A stretch of 45,019 bases of DNA from an uncultured Erwinia sp. (GCA_945290265.1 CALYQW010000026.1:1-45019), one strand, 5' to 3'. Counted from the first letter of the stretch, positions 1 through 8,037 are shown. Made by a program: numbers and translations. Notes: a model not told the origin generated them from the letters alone.

Positions 1-162
1 GTTGATATGGTTTATCAGGGGAGATTCAGAAGGGAGATGGTTGTTTATTTTGGTGAAAATAAAAAGGAATCAGTCATTAAATTTATAAAAAATGATGCTG
101 CTCTACTCAGTGACGAGATGGGAAGGCAAAGGATACCTTATATTTTGAGGTTGATGAAATGA
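1..162 (+). CDS. C-terminal fragment of a pesticin-like muramidase (5' end outside window)
   Basis: The frame is open from base 1 and ends at a TGA at 160-162, giving 53 residues. I identify it by comparison with the second module at 43847-44443. Both share a D-x-x-YQG motif, then MV-x-x-FG-x-N-x-K, then VI-x-x-I, and a basic C-terminus with R-x-R-x-x-YI-x-R-x-M. In the right copy these residues follow a domain that looks like the pesticin C-terminal muramidase, a T4-lysozyme-like fold that cuts peptidoglycan. The stop overlaps the next gene's ATG (ATGA), so the two are probably translationally coupled. The catalytic part lies outside the window, so activity and any secretion domain (for example a VgrG N-terminus) cannot be judged. 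Family assignment is inference through the paralogue. Confidence 0.6.
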   Translation, partial: VDMVYQGRFRREMVVYFGENKKESVIKFIKNDAALLSDEMGRQRIPYILRLMK

Positions 163-581
163 AAAAAATCATGTTGCTGCCTCTGTTTTTACTGCCTGTT
201 ATGGCCATATCAGCTACTGCCGATGAAGAAAACCCATACAGCAAAGACACAATAGAAACCTGTCCTGGCAAACCGATGTCTGGGGAAGTTAATGCCTGTA
301 TGATTTATATGAATGAAAAGGAGAAAGCATCCTATGAAAGAGCGTTCTTACTATTTGAAAAAAAAATCATAGCTGGAAAAGATGATTTGAATGACTATGA
401 TAATTTCCGTTCATCAATATCGCAAGCAAAGTTTTACTGGGATAAATATATTGAAGAAGAGTGTCAGTCCAGTGCGCACTTAAACTTTAATGACAGTTAC
501 GCCTATTATACTGATTATAATCTCTGTTTAGCTAAAGCTTATAAGGAAAGGGCCCTGTTTTATAAAGATTATAAATTTTAA
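159..581 (+). CDS. LprI/DUF1311-like secreted protein, putative immunity protein of the upstream muramidase
   Basis: The 140-residue protein has a clear signal peptide (KK, hydrophobic core, cleavage near A21 before DEEN), so it should be periplasmic. The mature part has four cysteines (C35, C47, C102, C123) and a W-D-K-Y-x(4)-E-C segment at 94-102. This matches the cysteine and tryptophan pattern of the LprI family (DUF1311), some members of which inhibit lysozyme. It begins inside the stop codon of the muramidase fragment, and a paralogue at 44443 has the same position behind a related muramidase gene. Periplasmic location, coupling and repeated pairing support an immunity role against a peptidoglycan-cutting toxin; that role is inference. 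The gene is AT-rich compared with the core genes. Confidence 0.65.
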   Translation: MKKIMLLPLFLLPVMAISATADEENPYSKDTIETCPGKPMSGEVNACMIYMNEKEKASYERAFLLFEKKIIAGKDDLNDYDNFRSSISQAKFYWDKYIEEECQSSAHLNFNDSYAYYTDYNLCLAKAYKERALFYKDYKF

Positions 582-600
582 ATAATTCCAGGTAATAAAA

Positions 601-622
601 AACGGCGGTAAAAACCGCCGTT
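601..622. terminator. Bidirectional terminator between the LprI-like gene and ettA
   Basis: AACGGCGG at 601-608 pairs with CCGCCGTT at 615-622 around a six-base loop. An A-rich run on the left and AAAA on the right give U-rich tails in either direction. It sits between two convergent genes. Confidence 0.8.
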
Positions 623-633
623 AAAATGTACTG

Positions 634-2301
634 CTACTTGGTCATACGTTTGTATTTAATCCGCTTCGGTTCCAGGGCTTCAGCACCCAGCGTGCGTTTT
701 TTATACTCTTCGTATTCAGTAAAGTTACCCTCAAAGAACTCGATTTTACCTTCATCCTGGTAGTCGAGGATATGGGTCGCAATACGGTCAAGGAACCAGC
801 GGTCATGGGAGATCACCATTGCACAGCCCGGGAATTCCAGCAGGGCGTTTTCCAGTGCGCGCAGGGTTTCAATATCCAGGTCGTTGGTTGGTTCATCCAG
901 CAGCAGCATATTGCCGCCTACCTGCAGCAGTTTTGCCAGATGCAGACGACCGCGCTCACCACCGGACAGCTCGCCAACGCGTTTACCCTGGTCGACGCCT
1001 TTAAAGTTAAAGCGTCCCACATAGGCGCGGCTTGGCATTTCAACGTTGCCGATACGCATTATATCCTGGCCGCCGGAGACTTCTTCCCACACGGTCTTGC
1101 TGTTGTCCATGCTGTCACGGAACTGATCGACTGACGCCAGCTTCACGGTATCACCCAGCACGATGCTGCCCGAATCCGGCTGTTCCTGACCGGACATCAT
1201 GCGGAACAGGGTGGATTTACCGGCACCGTTCGGACCGATAATCCCAACGATAGCGCCTTTCGGCACCGAGAATGACAGGCCGTCAATCAGTACGCGATCG
1301 CCGTATGATTTACGCAGCTCGGTGACTTCCAGCACCTTATCGCCCAGACGTGCGCCAGGTGGAATAAACAGCTCGTTGGTTTCGTTACGTTTCTGGTAAT
1401 CGGTATTGTTCAGCTCTTCAAAGCGTGCCAGACGGGCTTTGCCTTTCGACTGACGGCCTTTGGTACCCTGACGCACCCATTCCAGCTCTTTCTCAATCGA
1501 CTTACGGCGCGCCGCTTCGGAAGAGGCTTCCTGAGCCAGACGGGCATCTTTCTGCTCCAGCCAGGAAGAGTAGTTACCTTCCCACGGAATACCTTCACCA
1601 CGGTCAAGCTCAAGGATCCAGCCGGCAACGTTATCAAGGAAGTAACGGTCGTGGGTAATTGCCACGACGGTGCCTTCAAAGTCGTGCAGGAAGCGTTCCA
1701 GCCAGGCCACGGATTCGGCATCCAGATGGTTGGTGGGTTCGTCAAGCAGCAGCATATCCGGCTTTTCCAGCAGCAGGCGGCACAGCGCCACGCGACGGCG
1801 TTCACCACCGGAAAGATTGGCAATTTTGGCATCCCACTCTGGCAGACGCAGCGCATCGGCAGCGCGCTCCAGCTGGGTATTCAGGTTATGACCATCGTGT
1901 GCCTGAATAATTTCTTCCAGACGACCCTGTTCAGCGGCCAGCTTGTCGAAATCGGCATCTTCTTCAGCATACAGCGCGTAAACTTCATCCAGACGCTTCA
2001 GCGCGCCGACCACTTCTGACACCGCTTCTTCCACCGATTCACGCACGGTGTGTTCCAGGTTCAGCTGAGGTTCCTGCGGCAGGTAACCAATTTTGATCCC
2101 TGGCTGCGGGCGGGCTTCCCCTTCGATGTCTTTATCAATCCCGGCCATAATGCGCAGCAGGGTGGACTTACCCGCACCATTCAGGCCGAGAACGCCGATT
2201 TTGGCACCAGGAAAGAAGCTGAGAGAGATATTTTTTAAAATATGACGCTTTGGCGGCACGACTTTGCCAACGCGATGCATGCTATAGACGAATTGAGCCA
2301 C
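634..2301 (-). CDS. ettA: Energy-dependent translational throttle protein EttA (ABC-F ATPase)
   Basis: The 555-residue protein has two ABC ATPase domains and no membrane segments, as in the ABC-F family. Walker A motifs GLNGAGKST (residues 39-47) and GPNGAGKST, two LSGGE signatures and two LLLDEPTN Walker B motifs are visible. The charged linker between the domains is the P-site tRNA interaction motif of this family. In E. coli, EttA binds the ribosomal E site and gates entry into elongation according to the ATP/ADP ratio. Length equals the E. coli protein. The start ATG is at 2301. In E. coli the next gene is slt; here a repeat and an accessory operon lie between ettA and slt. Confidence 0.97.
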   Translation of the reverse strand: MAQFVYSMHRVGKVVPPKRHILKNISLSFFPGAKIGVLGLNGAGKSTLLRIMAGIDKDIEGEARPQPGIKIGYLPQEPQLNLEHTVRESVEEAVSEVVGALKRLDEVYALYAEEDADFDKLAAEQGRLEEIIQAHDGHNLNTQLERAADALRLPEWDAKIANLSGGERRRVALCRLLLEKPDMLLLDEPTNHLDAESVAWLERFLHDFEGTVVAITHDRYFLDNVAGWILELDRGEGIPWEGNYSSWLEQKDARLAQEASSEAARRKSIEKELEWVRQGTKGRQSKGKARLARFEELNNTDYQKRNETNELFIPPGARLGDKVLEVTELRKSYGDRVLIDGLSFSVPKGAIVGIIGPNGAGKSTLFRMMSGQEQPDSGSIVLGDTVKLASVDQFRDSMDNSKTVWEEVSGGQDIMRIGNVEMPSRAYVGRFNFKGVDQGKRVGELSGGERGRLHLAKLLQVGGNMLLLDEPTNDLDIETLRALENALLEFPGCAMVISHDRWFLDRIATHILDYQDEGKIEFFEGNFTEYEEYKKRTLGAEALEPKRIKYKRMTK

Positions 2302-2468
2302 GTAGTGAGCCTCTTATGGTCTGTGGTTATCCGGGCATTTTACTGCCTGTTCAGGAGAAGGAGTTTAGCGTTTTTCGTCACGCTGAGCCAGCCAGGCGAA
2401 TGCCTGGTGCATTCCGCTGTGCGCGGGGCCTTTGTCTGGCTCCTGCAGCTGTGTGTTTTTTTAAAAAA

Positions 2469-2786
2469 CCAGGTCAAAGGCTTTCACCATCCCACTGCGT
2501 GGGCTGGCGACAAGGGGCGATCAGGCGCAATCGCCCCTTGACCCCGTGCTTGCGGCGTCACTTCGCCCGCTAAAGCGGGTTCCCTCGGCCACGCCGCTTT
2601 CTGGCGGAACGGCGTGATTCGCCGTCCTGGCGAAGCACGCCTCGCGCTGCCGTCCGTGGCGGCTTGTCCTGGAAACCGGCGTCACCTCGGCTCCGTTCCT
2701 GATGCCGCCCTAAGGTCAAGGGCCAGGTCACAGTCAAAAGCCAGGTCAAGGGCCAAGGCCAGGTCAGGGTCAAAAGCCAAAAGATG
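2469..2786 (+). repeat. Dispersed GC-rich repeat, copy 1
   Basis: This non-coding stretch upstream of ettA is about 300 bp long and aligns along its length with 28603-28885. Shared blocks include GGTTCCCTCGGCCACGCCGC, a following CGGCGTGATTCG, TCCTGGAAACCGGCGT and GTTCCTGATGCCGC. Both copies are flanked by short runs of GGCCAGGTCAAAAG-like units (here at 2712-2786, also once at 2469). The reverse strand reads as a basic peptide containing RHQERSRG and RKRRGRGNP in both copies. I think this is a by-product of the repeat, not a protein. No terminal repeats or transposase are visible. Function unknown. Confidence 0.75.
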
Positions 2787-2794
2787 GCCCGGTT

Positions 2795-3532
2795 TTAGTA
2801 AATACAGTTATTTACAGAGATATTGTCTGCTAACTCGATGATGCTGAAACCAAAACCTTTTGATATCGCCACGGTTTCAGTGCCTGGCAGCCACTGAAAA
2901 CTCACCGCTGGCGCTACGCTGATGGTAGTTCCCAGGTGCTTTTTGACACAGGGAGTGTGTGCGTGACCACAACCGATAAACTTAACCTGATGCTTTTCAC
3001 ACAGACTCAGCAATCCCTGCGGATGGGTTAACCTGCATTGATCGACAATCGGTGTGCCAACAGGCAGCGGGTGATGGTGCATAAACAGCGCGATATTCGT
3101 ACTGGCAGGCAGTTTTTTCTCCAGTGCTGCAAGCCGTTCTGGCGGGATAAAACCATAATCCTCCCCTGTGACCACCGTATCCACCGCAGCAATGTACCAA
3201 CCCGCAGCGCTGTATTCCTGCGCGCTGAGCATATAGTGGAGTGACTCTGTAGCGGTCGCCTGATGCAGGTTTTCCAGGATATCGTGGTTACCCGGGATCA
3301 CCAGATAAGGTGTTTTTAATGATTCCATCGCCTGCAGAAAATAACGGTATGTCGCCGGACCGCAGTCGTGAGTAATATCACCGGAGACGATAATCAGGTC
3401 GGCGCTTTTTATCTGTAACACCTGATTTATTTCTTCGATGATTTGCTCGAAGTGATGGTAACTACTGATGCCGAATAAGGTTGCTTCTCTGTCACTGGTA
3501 AGATGAATATCGGATAGCTGAATTATTCTCAT
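2795..3532 (-). CDS. Calcineurin-like metallophosphoesterase, CpdA-like
   Basis: The 245-residue protein has all metal-binding motifs of the class III cyclic-nucleotide phosphodiesterase / calcineurin-like fold: D8-x-H10, G51-D52, G81-N-H-D84, a histidine cluster at 152-154 and G189-H-A-H192. These residues hold two divalent metals that activate water to cut a phosphoester. Overall it resembles CpdA, which hydrolyses cAMP, but it is about 30 residues shorter and not in the usual tolC-linked position, so it is probably an extra, specialised copy. It is the last gene of a four-gene operon; its ATG overlaps the stop of the VUT transporter gene by 4 bp. Substrate unknown: a cyclic or modified nucleotide would fit the transporter neighbour. 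Confidence 0.85.
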   Translation of the reverse strand: MRIIQLSDIHLTSDREATLFGISSYHHFEQIIEEINQVLQIKSADLIIVSGDITHDCGPATYRYFLQAMESLKTPYLVIPGNHDILENLHQATATESLHYMLSAQEYSAAGWYIAAVDTVVTGEDYGFIPPERLAALEKKLPASTNIALFMHHHPLPVGTPIVDQCRLTHPQGLLSLCEKHQVKFIGCGHAHTPCVKKHLGTTISVAPAVSFQWLPGTETVAISKGFGFSIIELADNISVNNCIY

Positions 3533-4227
3533 TTTACGTTATTCCTTAATGTAAATGGATTGTAAGATATCCTCCAGTCGAAGGTGTCAACAGATTCTAA
3601 TTTTTTTAGTTTTCTGGCTAATAGCATACCTACTGGAAGAAGGATAATGGCCATAATGACTTTATAAGACCAGGTTGTAATTAATATTACGGTTAGTTCA
3701 TCGAATGTGTATTTTGATGACAGACTTATAGGATAGGCGGAGAGTAAAAGTGATGCCTGTGTCACCATTGAGGCAATAATGTAACGGATAAAGAAGAATC
3801 GGCCGAGGAAAATCTTTTTTAATATAGAGATAACTATGCCATTAATAAAATAAGAAATGGGTACCGACGTCCATGTGCCAAGCATTACGCGCCAAAATTC
3901 ACCGAACAGAGAGTGAAAGTTGACGGATATTTGATTGTTATCTGGTTGTATTTGTGCGGCAGTAAATATAGCCATGACAAATACTGACTGGCATAATACC
4001 ATTATCCATACTGTTTTTACTCCTTCACGGTAGCCATATACCTCTGTCTGTAGAGTAGATATGAGAAAATAGAATGAGAAAAGAATACCACTGCATGTTA
4101 TTTTAAGCCCATAAAAATCGAGCGTTTTGTAAACAAGAGTGTCACAGCTTATCATTATAGTAACGGACAGTGCGAGAAGTAATGAATCATATTTAAATCG
4201 CTTGCTTTCATTTACGTAATTGATCAC
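3529..4227 (-). CDS. VUT-family membrane transporter (YhhQ-like)
   Basis: The protein has 232 residues with about six hydrophobic segments. A T-E-V-Y-G-Y motif follows the second or third segment, which is typical of the VUT family (DUF165). E. coli YhhQ (221 residues) of this family imports the queuosine precursors preQ0 and preQ1. Here the gene sits inside an operon, overlapping both neighbours by 4 bp, and it is AT-rich. It does not lie in the standard yhhQ context, so it is likely a second, horizontally acquired copy. Its substrate may be a 7-deazapurine or another purine-like molecule; this is inference from the family. Confidence 0.75.
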   Translation of the reverse strand: MINYVNESKRFKYDSLLLALSVTIMISCDTLVYKTLDFYGLKITCSGILFSFYFLISTLQTEVYGYREGVKTVWIMVLCQSVFVMAIFTAAQIQPDNNQISVNFHSLFGEFWRVMLGTWTSVPISYFINGIVISILKKIFLGRFFFIRYIIASMVTQASLLLSAYPISLSSKYTFDELTVILITTWSYKVIMAIILLPVGMLLARKLKKLESVDTFDWRISYNPFTLRNNVK

Positions 4228-4706
4228 TTTATCACCTTAAGGTTTTTGCTTTTCGAGGATATTGCTCTGTCAGATTTTAAAATTTCTTTTGAAATCAATC
4301 GCCCATCTTTTAATCCAATCGCATAAGCTATTTTTATTAAGGTTGTCGAGTCAATTTTATCTGATATATTCTGGTCTGTTATGATATCCTGCCCACTAAC
4401 TATTTTTTTTGAGTAGGCATTTTGTAGCGTGAAAGAGAACCCCCTCCTTTCCTCTATAACTTTGTATTTCCTGTTTTCCATTACTTCATTTTCTTCAAAT
4501 TTAATGATGTATATTATGTCATGAGGATCTATGTTATAGATAAAATCAGTGTTTAAAATCTCATCTGCTTTGGCCTGAATGCAACTGTGAGAGCCTGTTT
4601 CCTTAAGCATATAAAAGCCGTTTTCTTTTACTGGTGGTATTTTTTGCAGGCTGTATGTGTACTTCGGTTTGAAGACGTTAGCAAAAAAACGGATGATCCC
4701 TTTCAT
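4224..4706 (-). CDS. Unrecognised 160-residue protein of the VUT/phosphoesterase operon
   Basis: I do not recognise this protein. It starts with a short, basic, weakly hydrophobic stretch (MKGIIRFFANVFKPK) that could lie at the membrane but does not look like a normal cleaved signal peptide. The rest is a soluble-looking, lysine- and isoleucine-rich sequence with a single cysteine near residue 42 and a lysine-rich tail. The gene lies 12 bp downstream of the HTH regulator gene and overlaps the transporter gene by 4 bp, so it is surely co-translated with the others. Base composition is low in GC like the rest of the operon. Its position suggests a role tied to the transporter or the phosphoesterase. 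Confidence 0.6.
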   Translation of the reverse strand: MKGIIRFFANVFKPKYTYSLQKIPPVKENGFYMLKETGSHSCIQAKADEILNTDFIYNIDPHDIIYIIKFEENEVMENRKYKVIEERRGFSFTLQNAYSKKIVSGQDIITDQNISDKIDSTTLIKIAYAIGLKDGRLISKEILKSDRAISSKSKNLKVIK

Positions 4707-4718
4707 GAATCCTCTATT

Positions 4719-5372
4719 TTATTTCAATGTTCTGATTGATTTAATGACAACCCCAACGATAGTATATTCTTTGAATAATTCTGTTTTCCTGTCGTTATTG
4801 ATGAAAGGTATTGAAAAGTAAATCCCACGTTCGCCAAAAAATATTTGTCTAAAACAAATAGGAGATTCTTTAATTTTAACCAGTATAATATCGCTGTCGC
4901 AAAAGCTTTCGGTTTTGGAAATTACAGCTATTGTATTATTGTCGAAGTAAGGTGAAAGAAGGTTGTTACTAAATTCTACGGCGAAAACAGATTCTTTATC
5001 TTCATTATCAATATTGATAAGGTAAGAACGTGAATTTAATATCTTACCTGAAAAATAACCATCGATTTCGTCATAACGTACTAAAGGGACAGATGATATA
5101 ACCTCTTCGCGGTTACCCGCCACAGTCAGGTCTCCGTCAATGATATCGCCGATATTGACACCGAATACATCTGCGATTGCTGATACTGTTGCAATTGTTG
5201 GATTCCCAACGCCTCGCCGCAGACTGTTAATCGTCGCAATGCCCAAACCAGTAAGTGTACTTAATGTTTGGGAATCGATTCTGCTATTTTTTAATAAAAA
5301 ATTGATGTTTTTCGCGATGTTAGAAAGAAGAACATCGGAATTTCTGGATTTTATATCATCAGGATGTTGCAT
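4719..5372 (-). CDS. XRE-family regulator with S24/LexA-like C-terminal domain
   Basis: The 217-residue protein has an N-terminal Cro/CI-type helix-turn-helix (about residues 16-75), including a segment reading TLTGLGIATINSLRRG. The C-terminal half, about residues 95-215, has the beta-rich pattern of S24 peptidase-like repressors (SPYFDNNTIAVI, then DIILVKIKES). At the spot where LexA has G-D-S-M-x-P, this protein has N-N-L-L-S-P, so the catalytic serine is missing and self-cleavage is unlikely. The fold may instead serve for dimerisation or ligand sensing. It is the first gene of the operon and probably controls it. Upstream is a very AT-rich promoter region. Confidence 0.75.
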   Translation of the reverse strand: MQHPDDIKSRNSDVLLSNIAKNINFLLKNSRIDSQTLSTLTGLGIATINSLRRGVGNPTIATVSAIADVFGVNIGDIIDGDLTVAGNREEVISSVPLVRYDEIDGYFSGKILNSRSYLINIDNEDKESVFAVEFSNNLLSPYFDNNTIAVISKTESFCDSDIILVKIKESPICFRQIFFGERGIYFSIPFINNDRKTELFKEYTIVGVVIKSIRTLK

Positions 5373-5440
5373 TTTCTTCTCTCTTGGATATTATATCATC
5401 TTAAAGATTATATATTATTACATATGCTATTTTAAAGTTG
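5373..5440 (-). promoter_or_regulatory. AT-rich promoter/operator region of the four-gene operon
   Basis: On the minus strand several TATAAT-like hexamers occur within 70 bp, and GAT-TATAT-type words recur (ATTATATCATC and GATTATATATTATTA on the plus strand). A purine-rich AGAGAGAAG precedes the ATG at 5372. The repeated words may be operator half-sites for the HTH protein. I cannot decide which -10 is used. Confidence 0.4.
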
Positions 5441-5507
5441 TACCATAAAAACACCAGGGAAAACATCACTATCATTGGAATTTAACTGTATATTTTCACA
5501 TGCATTA

Positions 5508-5540
5508 CCCCTCCTCCTGTTGAAGAGAGGGGCTTTTTTT
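5508..5540 (+). terminator. Rho-independent terminator-like hairpin
   Basis: CCCCTC at 5508-5513 pairs with GAGGGG at 5527-5532, followed by C and seven T. No plus-strand gene ends just upstream, so it may be a relic of a gene displaced by the operon. Confidence 0.55.
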
Positions 5541-5684
5541 ATGCCTTTATTGGCATTCACTGTGAAGCTGCGTGTTAATTCCAATGTAAAGGAGGGCCAC
5601 TGAGAACAAAGGAGAGAAAGTGCTACTGATGGCATGCGTTTAGATTTTAAAACTTATCCTTGTTGAAAGGTTTTGAAAAGAAAA

Positions 5685-5890
5685 TCAGATCCATGATTTG
5701 TAGCTGAATACGGGTAAAAATGATTTTTGTAAACGATCACTTTGGTTTTCAGATAGAGCTTTCTTATATTTGACTTCATCAGGGCACTTTTCTATCGTGA
5801 CGGACTGGTATTCTTAAAGCTGTAAACATCATGCCAGTCACGCACTTTCCGACAGTCATTGCCCCCTCGTCCGTACCACATTTCACGCAT
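5685..5890 (-). pseudogene. Remnant of a small minus-strand gene with an internal frame break
   Basis: From an ATG at 5890 the minus strand reads MREMWYGRGGNDCRKVRDWH and on through a VYSFKN segment, stopping at 5792. A neighbouring frame picks up in the middle of this (from about 5815) and continues EYQSVTIEKCPDEVKYKK to a stop at 5685 (last residues KSWI). Joining the two frames by one base gives a protein of about 68 residues with two cysteines and natural-looking composition. I do not recognise the family. The remaining 5541-5684 and 5891-6033 hold no gene that I can support, apart from the slt upstream region. Confidence 0.4.
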
Positions 5891-6033
5891 ATCCTGCGTT
5901 ATAACGACAGCAACCCGCCACTATTGTATACGAAAACTTAGAAATATCGTCTCAGCAGATGGCACAACGTGCCGCTCCTGGTTAGCATGAAATACGATAC
6001 CGAGAGGAGTTCAGGGATAAGGGGAGAGGCAGA

Positions 6034-7953
6034 GTGGATAAATTGCAGTACTGGCTGGTGGCGGCCTGTTTAAGCGTGATAAGCGCAGGGGCGCAGGCGG
6101 ATTCACTGGATGCGCAGCGCGATCGCTATCAGCAGGTCAAACAGGCCTGGGATCATAACCAGATGGATACGGTCGCGCAGCTGATGCCCACTTTGCGCGA
6201 TTACCCGCTGTACCCTTATCTGGAATACCGCCAGCTGAGCGAGGATTTGGGGCAGGAAACCGGACTGGCGGTGAATGCGTTTGTTCAGCGCTACCCAACT
6301 TTGCCACCGACACGTTCACTGCCGGCGCGCTTTGTCAATGAACTGGCGCGCCGCGAAGACTGGCGTGGATTGCTGGTATTCAGCCCGCAGCCGCCAAAGC
6401 CCGTTGCCGCGCGTTGTAACTGGTATTACGCCAAATGGGCCACCGGCCAGACTCAGACCGCCTGGGAAGGGGCAAAATCCATCTGGCTGACCGGGAATTC
6501 ACTGCCAGCGGCCTGCGATAAGCTGCTTAGCGTATGGCAACAGTCCGGCGATCAGAGCCCGGTAACCGTACTGGAACGCATTCGGCTGGCGATGAAAAAT
6601 GGCAATACCAGTCTGGTTAATGCCCTTGCCCGTCAGCTGCCGGCGGATTATCAGACCATCGCCAGCGCGGTGATGCGCCTGCAAAACGATCCTTCCACCG
6701 TGGCGGATTTCGCCGCCAGCGTGGGCCCCACCAGTTTTACCCGTCAGGCCACGGCGCTTGCCTTTGATCGTCTGGCGCGCACCGATGTGGATCGCGCCCG
6801 TGCTCTGATCCCCACCCTGGTTGCCCGGCAAAAAATGAATGAACAGCAGCAGCAGGAACTGAAAGAGTCGGTTGCCTGGCGGCTGATGAGTAATGATGCA
6901 ACCAGTGAACAACAGCGCTGGCGTGATGATGTGGTGATGCACAGTGATTCCACGGCGCTAATCGAACGTCGGGTGCGCATGTCGCTGGGGAATAATGACC
7001 GCCGCGGTCTGAATACCTGGATCGCCCGTTTGCCGCCGGAAGCCAAAGAAAAAAATGAGTGGCAGTACTGGCAGGCGGATTTACTGCTGGAGCAGGGGCG
7101 TAAAGAAGAAGGCGAAGCCATCCTGCGCCGTTTAACCCGCGAGCGCGGCTTCTATCCGATGGTGGCCGCGCAGCGGCTGGCAACAGAGTATAAAATGCAG
7201 ATTGATCGTGCGCCTGCGGTTGATCCTCTGCTGACGGAAGGTAGTGAGATGGCCCGGGTACGCGAACTGATGTACTGGGGGATGGATAATCTGGCACGCA
7301 GCGAATGGCTGTCGCTGGTGAGCAGCCGCACCACCGCGCAGCAGCAGATGCTGGCAAGTTATGCCCTGAAGCAGGGGTGGTGGGATTTGAGCGTTCAGGC
7401 CACCATTCGCGGCAAATTATGGAACAGCCTGCAGGAACGCTTCCCGGTCGCCTGGCGTAGTGAGTTTGAACGTAATCTCCAGGGCAAGAGTATTCCGAAA
7501 AGTTATGCGATGGCGATTGCCCGTCAGGAGAGTGCGTGGAATCCGAAGATTCGCTCGCCGGTGGGTGCCAGTGGTCTGATGCAGGTGATGCCTGTAACGG
7601 CGCAGCATACGGTGGATAAGTTTGGCATCCCCGGTTACAGCAACAGCAACCAGCTGCTGGATGCCGAAACCAATATTCAGATTGGTACGCAGTACCTCGA
7701 GTCTGTCTATCAGCAGTTTGATCAGAACCGAATCTACGCGGCGGCGGCGTATAATGCCGGTCCTTCGCGGGTACGCACCTGGCAGGGCAACAGTGCCGGA
7801 CGGCTGGATGCGGTGGCCTTTATTGAAACCATCCCATTTTCTGAAACGCGCGGATATGTGAAAAACGTACTGGCTTATGACGCCTATTACCGTTATTTTC
7901 TTGATAAACCAGATAATTTATTCAGTGACAGCGAGTGGCGTCAGCGCTACTGA
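6034..7953 (+). CDS. slt: Soluble lytic murein transglycosylase Slt70
   Basis: The 639-residue precursor starts with GTG at 6034, preceded by GGGGAGAGG. It has a signal peptide cleaved near A22 (AGAQA before DSLD). The long alpha-helical doughnut domain is followed by a C-terminal lysozyme-like domain with the catalytic glutamate in ARQESAWNP (about residue 499), then GLMQVMP and AAYNAGPSRV. Slt70 works in the periplasm, cutting the MurNAc-GlcNAc bond to make 1,6-anhydro-muropeptides for wall turnover. Sequence follows E. coli Slt throughout, and trpR follows as in E. coli. Confidence 0.96.
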   Translation: MDKLQYWLVAACLSVISAGAQADSLDAQRDRYQQVKQAWDHNQMDTVAQLMPTLRDYPLYPYLEYRQLSEDLGQETGLAVNAFVQRYPTLPPTRSLPARFVNELARREDWRGLLVFSPQPPKPVAARCNWYYAKWATGQTQTAWEGAKSIWLTGNSLPAACDKLLSVWQQSGDQSPVTVLERIRLAMKNGNTSLVNALARQLPADYQTIASAVMRLQNDPSTVADFAASVGPTSFTRQATALAFDRLARTDVDRARALIPTLVARQKMNEQQQQELKESVAWRLMSNDATSEQQRWRDDVVMHSDSTALIERRVRMSLGNNDRRGLNTWIARLPPEAKEKNEWQYWQADLLLEQGRKEEGEAILRRLTRERGFYPMVAAQRLATEYKMQIDRAPAVDPLLTEGSEMARVRELMYWGMDNLARSEWLSLVSSRTTAQQQMLASYALKQGWWDLSVQATIRGKLWNSLQERFPVAWRSEFERNLQGKSIPKSYAMAIARQESAWNPKIRSPVGASGLMQVMPVTAQHTVDKFGIPGYSNSNQLLDAETNIQIGTQYLESVYQQFDQNRIYAAAAYNAGPSRVRTWQGNSAGRLDAVAFIETIPFSETRGYVKNVLAYDAYYRYFLDKPDNLFSDSEWRQRY

Positions 7954-8006
7954 TCCTTTCAGGACGCGGTTGTGGCTTCACGCAGCGCCCGCTTAATGGT
8001 AAGCTG

Positions 8007-8028
8007 CTGTACTAGTTAAATAGTATGG
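8007..8028. promoter_or_regulatory. TrpR operator in front of trpR
   Basis: The sequence GTACTAGTTAAATAGTAT is a near-perfect copy of the TrpR palindrome (consensus core CTAGTTAACTAG) and lies 10-30 bp before the trpR start. It indicates autoregulation by tryptophan-loaded TrpR, as in E. coli. Confidence 0.85.
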
Positions 8029-8037
8029 CAGCCTATC

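Noticed and set aside
2570-2773. Basic minus-strand peptide with RHQERSRG and RKRRGRGNP inside repeat copy 1
   Set aside because: The same peptide is interrupted and reframed in copy 2, so the DNA repeat explains it better than a protein.
2712-2786. GGTCAAAAG-type units as a CRISPR or iteron array
   Set aside because: Units vary in length and spacing with no unique spacers, and no replication or cas gene is nearby; they belong to the dispersed repeat.
5432-5635. 67-codon minus-strand open frame upstream of the HTH gene
   Set aside because: It runs through the hairpin at 5508-5540, has no ribosome-binding site and no recognisable motif.
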